Counted from the stretch's first letter, positions 24,459 through 34,164 are shown. The stretch is DNA of 64,000 nt from Butyricicoccus pullicaecorum (GCA_018365995.1 JAGZIY010000001.1:62001-126000); one strand, 5' to 3'. The notes: generated by a model not told the origin, from the letters alone. A program made the numbers and translations.

Positions 24459-25800
24459 AAAAAGACCGACAACCGCGCGAGAGGTTGCGGCATTTACCCT
24501 GTTTTCCATGGAGGAGGAAGGTGCATGGTCAGATGGAGCACTGCACCATTATCTGGAGCGTGCAAGGCTAAATCCAAAGGACCGCGCACTTGCCACGAGG
24601 CTTGCCTATGGTGTGATACAGAATGAAATACTGTGTGACTGGTATCTGCGTCAGTTTTCCAGTGTACGGTTAAATAAGATTCAGCCGCGGGTGAAGATTT
24701 GCTTGCGGCTGGGCATTTACCAGCTTGTGCTGAGTGATCGGATTCCTGCTCATGCAGCGGTCAGCGAAACCGTGGGGCTGATTCGGCACTATGCGCATAG
24801 CACAGAACGCACCATTGGATTTGCAAATGGAATTTTGCGTGCGATTGCACTTGCCGCAGAGGAAGATACTTTGCCGCGGCTCGACTGTCCAGACAAGGAA
24901 AGCTTTTACAGCCTCAAATACAGCCACCCAGAATGGTTGGTGCGTCTGTTGAGCAGTCAATATGGACAAAAGGAAACGGCGGCTATTTTAGCAGCGAACA
25001 ACGAAATCGCACCGGTTTCGATTCGAGTTAATCAGCAGAAGGCAGAGCGGGACGCGGTTTATCGTCAGCTGACTGCTGAGGGTTTTTCCGTACACCTGCA
25101 TGATAAGGCAGAGTCCATGCTCTGGGCAGACAGCGGTGATATTGCTGCGCACCCTCTGTTTCGGGAGGGGGCAGTTACCATTCAGGATACGGCAAGTGCA
25201 GTTTGTGTGGAGGTGCTAGACCCAAAGCCGAACACCTTTGTGATTGACTGCTGCGCTGCACCGGGCGGTAAGACCTTCTACATAGCCGAGCGTATGAACA
25301 ATCAAGGCAAACTCTATGCCTGTGATATCTATTCGCACAAGCTGGAAAAGATTCAGGAGGGCGCAGAGCGGCTGGGGTTGTCTATCATACAGACCAGCTT
25401 GCAGGACGCCGCTGAGCTGCGCGAGGGATGGATGGAGGAAGCAGATTTCGTTCTGTGTGATGTGCCCTGTTCCGGAATGGGAATCATTCGGAAAAAACCG
25501 GAGATTCGTTATAAGAACGCACAGGAAATGCAGACGCTGCCCGAAATCCAGACACAAATTTTGAAGAACTGTGCACAGTATGTAAAGCCGGGGGGAACGC
25601 TGGTGTATTCGACCTGTACCATTTTGGAACGGGAGAATGAGAGCGTTGTCCGAGCCTTTTTACAGGTACATTCGGAGTTTGAAGCGGTGCCGATTGTGCA
25701 TCCGGTTTTTGGGACAGCAGACAGTGGAATGATCACGCTGCTGCCCTCGGTTCATGGTACAGACGGATTCTTCATTGCAAAACTGAGGAGAAAGCTATGA
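24451..25800 (+). CDS. rsmB: 16S rRNA (cytosine967-C5)-methyltransferase
   Basis: A 449-residue Sun/RsmB enzyme. The N-terminal NusB-like domain (about 1-140) is followed by the SAM methyltransferase core with DCCAAPGGKTFYIAERMNNQ, the DVPCSGMGIIRKKPEIRY motif and the nucleophile Cys in VYSTCTILERENE. It methylates C967 of 16S rRNA. ATG at 24451 has GGAGG upstream; the frame is open earlier only because it overlaps the YugP gene. It overlaps rlmN by ATGA. Confidence 0.95.
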   Translation: MIKKRPTTAREVAAFTLFSMEEEGAWSDGALHHYLERARLNPKDRALATRLAYGVIQNEILCDWYLRQFSSVRLNKIQPRVKICLRLGIYQLVLSDRIPAHAAVSETVGLIRHYAHSTERTIGFANGILRAIALAAEEDTLPRLDCPDKESFYSLKYSHPEWLVRLLSSQYGQKETAAILAANNEIAPVSIRVNQQKAERDAVYRQLTAEGFSVHLHDKAESMLWADSGDIAAHPLFREGAVTIQDTASAVCVEVLDPKPNTFVIDCCAAPGGKTFYIAERMNNQGKLYACDIYSHKLEKIQEGAERLGLSIIQTSLQDAAELREGWMEEADFVLCDVPCSGMGIIRKKPEIRYKNAQEMQTLPEIQTQILKNCAQYVKPGGTLVYSTCTILERENESVVRAFLQVHSEFEAVPIVHPVFGTADSGMITLLPSVHGTDGFFIAKLRRKL

Positions 25801-26855
25801 GCGAGATTATGCTCGAAAAAAAAGAAATTAAGGATCTGACGATAGAAGAACTGAAAGAGGAGCTTCGAACGATGGGGGAAAAGCCCTTTCGTGCAGGTCA
25901 GATTTTTCACTGGCTGCATGAGCCGGTCACTTCATTTGATGAAATGACAAACCTGTCAAAGGATCTGCGTGCCCGACTTGCAGAGCGCTTTATCTTGACG
26001 GTTCCGGTCTGTGTTCGCAAGCAGGTTTCGCAGGTAGATGGAACGCGCAAGTATTTATGGCAGATGCAGGACGGTGACTGCGTAGAAAGCGTGCTTATGA
26101 AATATGAGCATGGAAACACGGTTTGTGTATCCACGCAGGTGGGCTGCCGCATGGGCTGCAAGTTTTGTGCATCTGGTCTTTGCGGGTTAAAGCGCCACCT
26201 GCATGCAGGAGAAATATTGGACGAAGTCTTATTTATCCAAAAAGAATCGGGCGAACCGGTCAGCAATATTGTGCTCATGGGAACTGGAGAGCCGCTTGAC
26301 AACTATGACAATGTATTGCGCTTCTTGCAGCTGGTCTCTTGTCCGGGGGGAATCCAAATCGGACAGCGGCACATTTCGCTTTCTACCAGTGGGCTTGCCG
26401 ACCAGATCGAGCGCTTGGCAAAGGAAAAATTACAGATCACATTATCAATCTCTCTGCATGCACCAGATGATGAAAGTCGTGTCAGCATCATGCCGGTAGA
26501 TAAACGCTATCCGGTGGCGCGGCTCATGGAGGCTTGCAACTATTATTTTGATACCACAGGAAGACGTATTTCCTATGAATATATGATGGCACGTGACAAA
26601 ACAGATCGCATTTGGCAAGCGGAAAAACTCGCAGCATTGCTGCGCGGCAGACCCGCACATGTCAACCTTATTCCGTTAAATCCGGTGAAGGAAAGTCCTT
26701 TGCAGCCCAGCAGCCGTGAGGCAGTGCGCAGGTTCCAGCAGGCACTTGCGCGGCACGGCGTTACGGCAACGGTTCGCAGAAGACTGGGACCTGACATTGA
26801 TGCAGCATGTGGACAGCTTCGCCGCAGAACCCTTGAAGAAGGTGAAACAGTATGA
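25797..26855 (+). CDS. rlmN: 23S rRNA/tRNA adenine-C2 methyltransferase RlmN
   Basis: A 352-residue radical SAM enzyme that methylates A2503 of 23S rRNA and A37 of tRNAs. The iron-sulfur ligands are Cys117, Cys121 and Cys124 in VGCRMGCKFCASG. VLMGTGEPLDNYDNVLRFL and the C-terminal HVNLIPLNPV are further family marks. It is coupled by 4-base overlaps to rsmB and stp. Confidence 0.96.
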   Translation: MSEIMLEKKEIKDLTIEELKEELRTMGEKPFRAGQIFHWLHEPVTSFDEMTNLSKDLRARLAERFILTVPVCVRKQVSQVDGTRKYLWQMQDGDCVESVLMKYEHGNTVCVSTQVGCRMGCKFCASGLCGLKRHLHAGEILDEVLFIQKESGEPVSNIVLMGTGEPLDNYDNVLRFLQLVSCPGGIQIGQRHISLSTSGLADQIERLAKEKLQITLSISLHAPDDESRVSIMPVDKRYPVARLMEACNYYFDTTGRRISYEYMMARDKTDRIWQAEKLAALLRGRPAHVNLIPLNPVKESPLQPSSREAVRRFQQALARHGVTATVRRRLGPDIDAACGQLRRRTLEEGETV

Positions 26856-27616
26856 TTGTGGCAGGAAAAACCCATCAGGGTATGGTACGAAAAAATAATC
26901 AGGATACTTTTTTGACACGCTTGCATGCCGAACAGGATTCCGCTCTTTTAGTAGTGTGTGATGGCATGGGCGGTGCAGCAGCGGGCAATATTGCTTCGAC
27001 GATTGCAGCGAATACCTTTGCAGACCGTGTGGATGAACTGTTTGAGAATACGCCAAGTCCGTCGATTCGTGCCCTTCGCGTTGCGGTCGATCGGGCAAAT
27101 GAAGCAGTTTTTAAGGAGTCTGTCAGCAGTCCGGAGCTTGAGGGCATGGGTACAACCATGGTAGCAGCTGTGATTCACAACCGTCATACAGTGCTCATCA
27201 ACATTGGGGACAGCCGCGCCTATCGAATTCGCGGAGATGAAATTACACAGCTGACGCTGGACCATTCTTATGTACAAGAACTGTTCCGTAAGGGAAGGCT
27301 GACTGCGGAGGAAGCAAGAAACCATCCCAATCGTAACTTGATTACACGCGCTGTCGGCGTAGATGAATTTGTTGAAGCAGATATTTTTGAGGGAGAGCTT
27401 GCCCCAACCGATTTATTGCTGCTCTGTACAGACGGTCTTACCGGTATGCTGGAGGACGATGAAATCGTATCCTTGGTGAACGCAGCCAGTTCGTTAGAGG
27501 AAGCGGTCGATCATCTGATCGCCGCAGCCTGTGCAAATGGAGGGACTGATAATATCACAGCCGTTCTACTCACAGGTGCAGGCATTATGAAGCAAGGAGA
27601 AGCTGAAAATGGATAG
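26852..27616 (+). CDS. stp: PP2C-type serine/threonine phosphatase
   Basis: A 254-residue Mn/Mg-dependent phosphatase, partner of the next kinase. PP2C motifs: RKNNQDTFL, VVCDGMGGAAAGNIAS, INIGDSRAYRIR, LLLCTDGLTG and GGTDNITAVLL. All metal-binding aspartates appear present. It overlaps rlmN by ATGA and prkC by 8 bases, which is the standard stp-prkC order in Firmicutes. Confidence 0.95.
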   Translation: MIVAGKTHQGMVRKNNQDTFLTRLHAEQDSALLVVCDGMGGAAAGNIASTIAANTFADRVDELFENTPSPSIRALRVAVDRANEAVFKESVSSPELEGMGTTMVAAVIHNRHTVLINIGDSRAYRIRGDEITQLTLDHSYVQELFRKGRLTAEEARNHPNRNLITRAVGVDEFVEADIFEGELAPTDLLLLCTDGLTGMLEDDEIVSLVNAASSLEEAVDHLIAAACANGGTDNITAVLLTGAGIMKQGEAENG

Positions 27617-29720
27617 ATACATAGGAAAGCTGCTCGATAGCCGTTATGAACTCGTGGAAATCTTAGGCGTTGGCGGCATGGCTGTGGTGTATAGAGCGAA
27701 GGATCGTATTTTGAATCGCTTTGTTGCCATTAAGATTATGAAGGATGAATTCACAAATGATGAAGAATTCCGCAGACGCTTCCGCAATGAGTCACAGGCT
27801 GCTGCACAGCTTTCGCACAATAATATAGTTCAGGTTTTTGATGTCTCCCCGCCAAGCAGTCACATGCAATATATTGTAATGGAACTGATAGAGGGAATTA
27901 CGCTCAAGGATTACCTGCTGCGTAAAGGGCGTTTGTCTTGGCAGGAAACTCTGTTTTTTGCACAGCAGATTTCTAAGGCGCTTGCGTATGTACACAGTCA
28001 TGGCGTGATTCATCAGGACATTAAGCCGCACAATATCATTTTACTGCGCGATGGAACCGTCAAGGTAACGGATTTTGGCATTGCGCGCTTTGAACAGAAT
28101 CAGGAAACAAGGGTCATTCAGGAGGCAATTGGTTCCGTACACTATATTTCACCTGAGCAGGCTCAAAGTTCCCGTATCGATCATCGTGCGGATCTCTATT
28201 CTCTGGGCGTTGTCATGTATGAAATGCTGACGGGCGGTGTGCCGTTTGATGGAGATACGCCGCTTGCCATTGTTATGAAGCATATCAAGGCACAGGCACC
28301 GCTGCCAAGTGAGGTTGTGGCAGGAACCCCGCGCGGCATGGATGATATCGTCATGCATGCCATGTGTCCGGATCTGTCGCAGCGATATGGCTCCGCGACC
28401 GAAATCTATAACGATTTGGAGACGCTTAAAAAGCAGCCGACTGCGCGGTTTTGGAAAGGACTGCTCGAACAGCCACAGCAGCCGTCACGGCCGATGACAG
28501 ACGAAACAGTTGCCATGCCACGGGTGAGCAGTGCGGTGCAGGACGATTATGAACCTTATGATGAACAGGAGGACTATCCAGAGGAGGACTATGAGCCGGA
28601 AGATGAGGATTCGCGCTATAAGAGCCGAAAACGGAAAAAACGGAAATTGACCGATTCACCGGCAGCTATGGTTGGCATTGCAGTTACTATTTTTGTGGTG
28701 ATTGCCGTTGGCGTTGCTGCCTTTATGATGCGTGCAGGCAGTCTGTTTGGAAATAAAAAACTCGAAGCACCAAGCCTTGTTGGTATGCAGTATACAGATG
28801 CGCTCAATCAATATATTGGAGAGTTCAAAATTGTAGAGGGTGCACGTCGGGAGAGTTTGTCCGCTCAGGAGGGTGAGATTCTCGAGCAAGACCCCAAAGA
28901 GGGAACGAAGGTGGAAAAGGGCAGTACCATTACCGTTGTGGTTTGTGAAAAGAAGGAGGAAGAACCAGAAAGTCAGATTCTGGAGATCAATCCAACATTT
29001 ATTGGCGCAAACTATCAGTATGTGGAAAATGAACTCAAAGACCTTGGATTGCTGGTTCAAGTAGAGCGCGAGGCAAGTCTGGAAATCGAAAAGGATAAGG
29101 TGATCCGCACTGAACCGGAAATTGATTCTGAATTCCGTGAGGGTGATCATATTGTTTTGGTTGTCAGTGATGGGGCTGAAAATATGGAGGTTCCTGTTCC
29201 CAATGTCGTAGGAAAAAATTATGAGGATGCAAAAGCAGTCTTGACCAAAAGTCATCTGACAGTCAGTTCTACCCGTGAAAATAACAACGATTATCCCGAA
29301 GGACAGGTATTTAGGCAGTCGGTCGATGCCGATGTATCTGTAAAAGTAGGAACAGAAATCATGCTTTATGTTTCCAACGGTCCGGTCAAGGAGCCGGTAC
29401 AGGAACCAGATCCGGAGCCGGATACGCCGCCCACGGGTGATCCGGAGCTGAGCGGACGCCCAACCCAGCCAGAAGAAAACAATCCGCCTGCAAATAAGGA
29501 GACAACTGCGACCATCACCGTAGATATTCCAACCAATATCAAATCCAATGTGTCAGTGGAAATGAATGGTGCGTTGGTTTCGGCACTCAAGGAGTATGAC
29601 CCTGCAAATGGAAATCCGGTCAATATTTCCATTACAGGACCTGCGGGTACCACACAGACCGTAGATGTCTATGTCAACGGAGTGCACGAAGCCAAACGTG
29701 TCACTTTCCCAGAGTCGTGA
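27609..29720 (+). CDS. prkC: PASTA-domain serine/threonine kinase PrkC
   Basis: A 703-residue membrane kinase. The kinase domain (about 10-275) has the glycine loop GVGGMAVVYRAKD, the Lys in VAIKIMKDE and DFGIARFEQN. The catalytic loop reads HQDIKPHN at 135-142 instead of the usual HRD. After an acidic linker comes one transmembrane segment (VGIAVTIFVVIAVGVAAFMM), then three extracellular PASTA domains that sense muropeptides (APSLVGMQYTDALNQ, then the second, then VPNVVGKNYEDAKAVL). A proline-rich stretch and a C-terminal beta domain follow. It controls cell-wall growth and, in sporeformers, germination. Confidence 0.95.
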   Translation: MDRYIGKLLDSRYELVEILGVGGMAVVYRAKDRILNRFVAIKIMKDEFTNDEEFRRRFRNESQAAAQLSHNNIVQVFDVSPPSSHMQYIVMELIEGITLKDYLLRKGRLSWQETLFFAQQISKALAYVHSHGVIHQDIKPHNIILLRDGTVKVTDFGIARFEQNQETRVIQEAIGSVHYISPEQAQSSRIDHRADLYSLGVVMYEMLTGGVPFDGDTPLAIVMKHIKAQAPLPSEVVAGTPRGMDDIVMHAMCPDLSQRYGSATEIYNDLETLKKQPTARFWKGLLEQPQQPSRPMTDETVAMPRVSSAVQDDYEPYDEQEDYPEEDYEPEDEDSRYKSRKRKKRKLTDSPAAMVGIAVTIFVVIAVGVAAFMMRAGSLFGNKKLEAPSLVGMQYTDALNQYIGEFKIVEGARRESLSAQEGEILEQDPKEGTKVEKGSTITVVVCEKKEEEPESQILEINPTFIGANYQYVENELKDLGLLVQVEREASLEIEKDKVIRTEPEIDSEFREGDHIVLVVSDGAENMEVPVPNVVGKNYEDAKAVLTKSHLTVSSTRENNNDYPEGQVFRQSVDADVSVKVGTEIMLYVSNGPVKEPVQEPDPEPDTPPTGDPELSGRPTQPEENNPPANKETTATITVDIPTNIKSNVSVEMNGALVSALKEYDPANGNPVNISITGPAGTTQTVDVYVNGVHEAKRVTFPES

Positions 29721-29724
29721 TGCC

Positions 29725-30618
29725 ATGAAGGGACGTATTCTAAAGGGCATTGGAGGGTTCTACTATGTAGATACTCCGGACGGCATTGTAAGCTGTAAGG
29801 CGCGTGGAAAATTTCGCAAGACGGTTGGAAAACCGATTGTAGGTGATTTGGTAGAACTTGCAGAGCAGGCAGACGGGACGGGTTATTTACTGGAAATTTT
29901 TGAACGTCAGAACAGTCTAATCCGTCCTGCGGTTGCAAACCTTGATCTTGTGGTCATCGTTGCAACCGAGGCACAGCCAAAAACCGATCCATTTTTAATT
30001 GATAAGGTAATTGCGATTGCAGAGAATAAAAATATAGAGCCATGTGTGATCCTCAATAAAACTGATTTGGACCCTAATGATGCGCTGTATGCGATCTATC
30101 AGAATGCGGGGATTCCTGTATTTCGAGTCAGCACCGTGACTGGTGAGGGGATCGATGCAGTGCGGCAGTTCCTATACGGTAAGGCAGCTGCTTTTGCGGG
30201 CAATTCCGGTGTCGGAAAATCCAGTTTGCTCAATCAATTGGTTCCGGAATTTGCCGCACAAACCGGAGGGATTTCCGAACGGATTGGACGCGGCAAGCAT
30301 ACAACGCGGCATGTGGAACTGGTTCCCTGTGAGGGCGGTGGATACATTGCAGACACGCCGGGATTTTCCTCGTTTGATACCGAGCAGATGGATCTCGTAT
30401 TGGCAGACGCGCTGCAATACACCTTCCGCGAGTTTGCACCCTATCTGGGACAGTGCCGCTTTACCGGCTGCGCTCATGTAAAGGAAAAGGATTGTGCAGT
30501 CATCGCCGCTGTGCAGGCGGGAGAAATCGCAGTTTCCCGTCATGACAGCTATGTAAAGCTCTATGAAAGTGTAAAGGACTTGAAAGAATGGAAACTTGGC
30601 AAGGAAGTGAAGCGCTGA
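29725..30618 (+). CDS. rsgA: Ribosome small-subunit GTPase RsgA
   Basis: A 297-residue circularly permuted GTPase of 30S maturation. In order: OB fold (ILKGIGGFYYVDTPDGIVSC), G4 (ILNKTDL), G1 (FAGNSGVGKSSLLNQLVPE), G3 (DTPGFSSF) and a C-terminal zinc domain (CRFTGCAHVKEKDCAV). ATG at 29725 fits the family start, but no good ribosome site precedes it, 4 bases after the prkC stop; coupling to prkC is likely. It overlaps thiN by 31 bases. prkC-rsgA-thiN is a common Firmicutes order. Confidence 0.95.
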   Translation: MKGRILKGIGGFYYVDTPDGIVSCKARGKFRKTVGKPIVGDLVELAEQADGTGYLLEIFERQNSLIRPAVANLDLVVIVATEAQPKTDPFLIDKVIAIAENKNIEPCVILNKTDLDPNDALYAIYQNAGIPVFRVSTVTGEGIDAVRQFLYGKAAAFAGNSGVGKSSLLNQLVPEFAAQTGGISERIGRGKHTTRHVELVPCEGGGYIADTPGFSSFDTEQMDLVLADALQYTFREFAPYLGQCRFTGCAHVKEKDCAVIAAVQAGEIAVSRHDSYVKLYESVKDLKEWKLGKEVKR

Positions 30619-31241
30619 TTTTATCTGGTGCACCGGAAGATGACATTTTATATGTAAAACAATTTTTGGCACAACATTCCAATGTGCGTATCGTCTGTGC
30701 AGATGCAGGACTGCGGCATCTGCCGGCGCTTGGGGTGTCTCCTGACTTGCTGGTTGGAGATTTTGATTCCGGTTTTGCACCCGATTATGACTGCGAAATC
30801 ATTCGGCTGGTTCCTGAAAAGGACGATACCGATACCATGCACGCCTTACAGGTGGTCATGGAACGGGGCTGTACGAGGATTTGGATTGCCTGTGCCACCG
30901 GGGGACGGCTGGATCATCTGCTTGCAAATCTCTCGCTTTGTGAGTATGCAGCAGCACATAACTGTGTGTGTACGATACTGGACGCACAAAATCTAGTGCG
31001 CTTTATCGCATCTGGAGAGAGGGTGTGTGTTCCAAAGAACGGTGCATATCGCTACTTTTCCATTATCCCGCTGGACAGACGGCTGCAAGGATTAAATATT
31101 TCTGGTGCAAAGTATCCTGTACAGGATGCCAGTGTGGAACGCTGCCAGATGTACACGGTTTCAAATGAAGTGACTGCAAATGAGGCAATCATTCAAATAG
31201 AATCCGGATGTGCCTTGCTTATTTGTGCAAAAGATAAGTAA
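30588..31241 (+). CDS. thiN: Thiamine pyrophosphokinase
   Basis: A 217-residue enzyme transferring pyrophosphate from ATP to thiamine. Motifs: VCADAGLRHLPALGVSPDLL followed by VGDFDS, EKDDTDTMHALQ and ATGGRLDHLLANL. The C-terminal beta domain ends in SGCALLICAKDK. The start at 30588 lies inside rsgA. No thiamine genes are nearby. A terminator follows. Confidence 0.93.
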   Translation: METWQGSEALILSGAPEDDILYVKQFLAQHSNVRIVCADAGLRHLPALGVSPDLLVGDFDSGFAPDYDCEIIRLVPEKDDTDTMHALQVVMERGCTRIWIACATGGRLDHLLANLSLCEYAAAHNCVCTILDAQNLVRFIASGERVCVPKNGAYRYFSIIPLDRRLQGLNISGAKYPVQDASVERCQMYTVSNEVTANEAIIQIESGCALLICAKDK

Positions 31242-31253
31242 AATTGATATGTA

Positions 31254-31300
31254 TACAAATCGCTCTGCACCAATTTTGGGTGAGAGCGATTTTTTATTTT
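31254..31300 (+). terminator. Intrinsic terminator after thiN
   Basis: Stem AAATCGCTCT/AGAGCGATTT with an inner CACC/GGTG pair, followed by a T-run. It closes the long housekeeping transcript. Confidence 0.88.
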
Positions 31301-31329
31301 GTATAGCATGCAACTTCTGAATTGCTATC

Positions 31330-31358
31330 TTGCAAAAATGCGAGGCTTGCCGTATAAT
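31330..31358 (+). promoter_or_regulatory. SigA promoter of the aminotransferase gene
   Basis: TTGCAA (31330-31335), a 17-base spacer and a perfect TATAAT (31353-31358), 30 bases before the start codon. Confidence 0.85.
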
Positions 31359-31388
31359 AGAGATAACACGCTAAGGAGGTCAAAAAAT

Positions 31389-32594
31389 ATGGTTCAGGGG
31401 CTTAAGCCGATTTCCAAGATTGCATCGCAAATTCAGGCATCTACAACACTGGTAATTGATTCCATGTTTAAGGATATGAAGGCAAACGGTATCGATGTAG
31501 TAGGGTTTGGTGCGGGAGAACCAGACTTTCCCACGCCGGAGCATATCAAACAAGCAGGTATTATGGCGATTGAAAACAACCGTACCAAGTACACACCAGC
31601 CGCAGGACTGCTTGACCTCAAAAAAGCTGCCTGCCATCGTTTGTTAGAAGATAATGGGCTTTCTTACCGACCGGAACAGATTTGCGTGGCATCGGGCGCA
31701 AAGCACGCCATTTACATTGCACTCATGGTGCTCTGTGACCCGGGCGACGAGGTTGTAATTGCGGCACCGTACTGGGTATCTTACAGCGAAATGGTACGGC
31801 AGGCTGGCGCTGTGCCTGTAATCGTAGCTGCGGGAGAGGAAGCGCATTTCAAAATCACCGCACAGCAGCTGGAGGACGCAATCACACCAAAGACCAAGGT
31901 ATTTATGCTTAACTCGCCCTCTAATCCGACAGGTATGGTCTACACTAAGGCAGAGTTGGAAGCGATTGCGGCGGTATGTATCAAGCATAATATCTATGTG
32001 ATAGCAGATGATATTTACAGCAATCTTGTATATGACAATCTGGAATACCATTCCATCGCTTCTTTGGGTGAGGAAATCAAGCGGCACTGCATTGTGATCA
32101 ATGGTGTTTCCAAGTCTTATGCAATGACAGGCTGGCGGATTGGCTATGCAGCAGCAGAGACGGAAATCATCAAGGCAATGTCAAACTATGTGAGCCATTC
32201 GACCTCTGCACCCAGTACGGTTTCGCAGTATGCTGCAATTGAGGCACTCAACGGCCCGCAGGAGGATATCGCGGAGATGCGTAAGGCGTTTCAGGCGCGT
32301 CGTGACCATCTCGTGACCCGTATGAATGCAATCGAAGGGGTTTCCTGCATTAAGCCGCAGGGCGCATTCTATGTAATGATGAATATGGAATCATTTATCG
32401 GCAAGGAAATGTATGGACGCAAAATTACCTGTGATGATGATTTTGCACAGCTTTTCCTTGAAAAGGGTCTGGTTGCAACCGTTCCGTGCTCTGCATTTGC
32501 GGCACCCGGCTTTATCCGCTGGAGCTATGCAACCTCTATGCAAGAAATAGATAAGGGTCTGGATCGCTTGCAAGCGTTTATTAAAAATGCCTAA
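31389..32594 (+). CDS. Class I aminotransferase, aspartate aminotransferase type
   Basis: A 401-residue PLP enzyme. The start ATG at 31389 has AAGGAGG upstream and fits the family N-terminus (LKPISKIASQIQASTTLVID). Visible: GFGAGEPDFPTPEHIKQAGI, the cofactor-contacting NSPSNPTGMVYTKAEL, the PLP lysine in VSKSYAMTGWRIGYAAAE, and a substrate-binding Arg near the C-terminus (FIRWSYA). It probably interconverts aspartate and oxaloacetate with glutamate, but other acceptors are possible. It has its own promoter and terminator, so it is monocistronic. Confidence 0.88.
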   Translation: MVQGLKPISKIASQIQASTTLVIDSMFKDMKANGIDVVGFGAGEPDFPTPEHIKQAGIMAIENNRTKYTPAAGLLDLKKAACHRLLEDNGLSYRPEQICVASGAKHAIYIALMVLCDPGDEVVIAAPYWVSYSEMVRQAGAVPVIVAAGEEAHFKITAQQLEDAITPKTKVFMLNSPSNPTGMVYTKAELEAIAAVCIKHNIYVIADDIYSNLVYDNLEYHSIASLGEEIKRHCIVINGVSKSYAMTGWRIGYAAAETEIIKAMSNYVSHSTSAPSTVSQYAAIEALNGPQEDIAEMRKAFQARRDHLVTRMNAIEGVSCIKPQGAFYVMMNMESFIGKEMYGRKITCDDDFAQLFLEKGLVATVPCSAFAAPGFIRWSYATSMQEIDKGLDRLQAFIKNA

Positions 32595-32619
32595 AATTGC
32601 CATACAGCTGCATTTTTTC

Positions 32620-32648
32620 TTGCAGAGATGCGCAAAAACTGTTAGAAT
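32620..32648 (+). promoter_or_regulatory. SigA-type promoter overlapping a terminator, ahead of purB
   Basis: TTGCAG (32620-32625), a 17-base spacer and TAGAAT (32643-32648). The predicted start near 32655 falls inside the 5' arm of the terminator hairpin at 32651, so transcripts from here would start within the hairpin and escape it. Confidence 0.6.
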
Positions 32649-32650
32649 AG

Positions 32651-32681
32651 AGACGGACGTTTTTGTCCGTCTTTTTATTTT
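32651..32681 (+). terminator. Intrinsic terminator of the aminotransferase gene
   Basis: A perfect stem AGACGGAC/GTCCGTCT with a 6-base loop and a run of Ts. Confidence 0.85.
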
Positions 32682-32722
32682 TTATCACCTTGAATTTTTT
32701 ATTTTGAAAGGAATGTCTGACA

Positions 32723-34153
32723 TTGAGCGCTGTTTATGAAAGTCCGTTTTCGGCACGTTATGCTTCTAAGGAAATGTTGTATGTTTTTTCTCCGGATATG
32801 AAGTTCTCCACATGGAGACGCTTGTGGATTTCTCTGGCAAAGGCAGAAAAAGCGCTTGGTCTCCATATCACGCAAGAGCAGATTGATGAGATGGAGGCAA
32901 ACAAGGATAATATTGATTATGAAGTTGCTAGAGCGCGCGAAAAAGAAGTGCGCCATGATGTGATGAGCCATGTCTATGCGTTTGGTCAGGTCGCACCAAA
33001 GGCAGCAGGCATTATCCATCTGGGTGCAACCAGTGCTTATGTAGGCGATAATACCGATATTATTCAGCTGCGGGAGGGACTGCTGCTCGTTCGAAAGAAG
33101 CTTGTTGCAGTTCTCGATAAGCTTTCTAGCTTTGCACAGGCGCATAAGGCACAGCCGACCTTGGGCTTTACGCACTTTCAGCCAGCACAGCTTACAACCG
33201 TTGGCAAGCGTGCAACACTGTGGATGAATGAGCTGCTCATGGATTTGGATGAAATCAATTTTCGTTTGGAAAATCTGCGTATGTTGGGTTCCAAGGGCAC
33301 AACTGGCACACAGGCGTCCTTTGTCGAGTTGTTTGACGGCGACGGAGAGAAAATCAAAAAGATGGAACAGATGATTGCAGATGATTTTGGTTTTGCAGGG
33401 GTTACGCCGGTATCCGGACAGACCTATTCTCGTAAAATCGATGCACAAGTTTTGGCAACGCTTTCGGGCATTGCACAGTCTGCGGGTAAGTTTGCGACCG
33501 ATTTACGCTTGTTACAGCATTTGAAAGAGATTGAGGAGCCATTTGAGGCACACCAGATCGGTTCGTCTGCAATGCCGTATAAGCGCAATCCGATGCGCTC
33601 TGAGCGTATCTGTGCGCTTGCACGTTATGTCATCTGCGACAGCCTGAATCCGGCATTCACTGCTTACAATCAGTGGTTTGAGCGTACACTGGATGATTCT
33701 GCCAATAAGCGGATTTCGGTTCCGGAGGCATTCCTTGCCATTGATGCAATCCTTAATATTATGATTAATGTGGTATCCGGTTTGGTAGTATATCCCAAGG
33801 TCATTCATCAGCGCGTGATGAGTGAACTGCCATTTATGGCAACTGAAAATATCATGATGAGTGCCGTAAAGCGCGGCGGCAACCGCCAAGAACTGCATGA
33901 GCAGATCCGCACTCATTCCATGGCGGCAGGCAAACGGATCAAGGAAGAGGGTCTTGAAAATGACCTGATCGACCGCATTGCAGCCGATCCCATGTTTGGA
34001 TTGACTCGTGATGAGATTATGGCAGAACTGGATCCGGTGCGCTATATCGGCCGTTGTCCGGAGCAGGTAGAGGATTTCCTCAAGGATGAGGTTAAGCCGC
34101 GCATTGCACCATATCTTGAAGATGCTGATATTACTGTGGAAATCAACCTGTAA
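32723..34153 (+). CDS. purB: Adenylosuccinate lyase
   Basis: A 476-residue lyase acting twice in purine synthesis: SAICAR to AICAR, and adenylosuccinate to AMP, releasing fumarate. The signature loop GSSAMPYKRNPMRSE is present, as are HLGATSAYVGDNTD and GFTHFQPAQLTTVGKR. The start is TTG at 32723 with AAAGGA about 10 bases upstream; no ATG suits the family N-terminus (YESPFSARYAS). It stands alone, apart from other pur genes. Confidence 0.95.
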   Translation: MSAVYESPFSARYASKEMLYVFSPDMKFSTWRRLWISLAKAEKALGLHITQEQIDEMEANKDNIDYEVARAREKEVRHDVMSHVYAFGQVAPKAAGIIHLGATSAYVGDNTDIIQLREGLLLVRKKLVAVLDKLSSFAQAHKAQPTLGFTHFQPAQLTTVGKRATLWMNELLMDLDEINFRLENLRMLGSKGTTGTQASFVELFDGDGEKIKKMEQMIADDFGFAGVTPVSGQTYSRKIDAQVLATLSGIAQSAGKFATDLRLLQHLKEIEEPFEAHQIGSSAMPYKRNPMRSERICALARYVICDSLNPAFTAYNQWFERTLDDSANKRISVPEAFLAIDAILNIMINVVSGLVVYPKVIHQRVMSELPFMATENIMMSAVKRGGNRQELHEQIRTHSMAAGKRIKEEGLENDLIDRIAADPMFGLTRDEIMAELDPVRYIGRCPEQVEDFLKDEVKPRIAPYLEDADITVEINL

Positions 34154-34164
34154 GTAGAAGTGTT

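Noticed and set aside
30172..30780. 202-codon open frame on the minus strand
   Set aside because: Antisense to rsgA and thiN, both securely identified.
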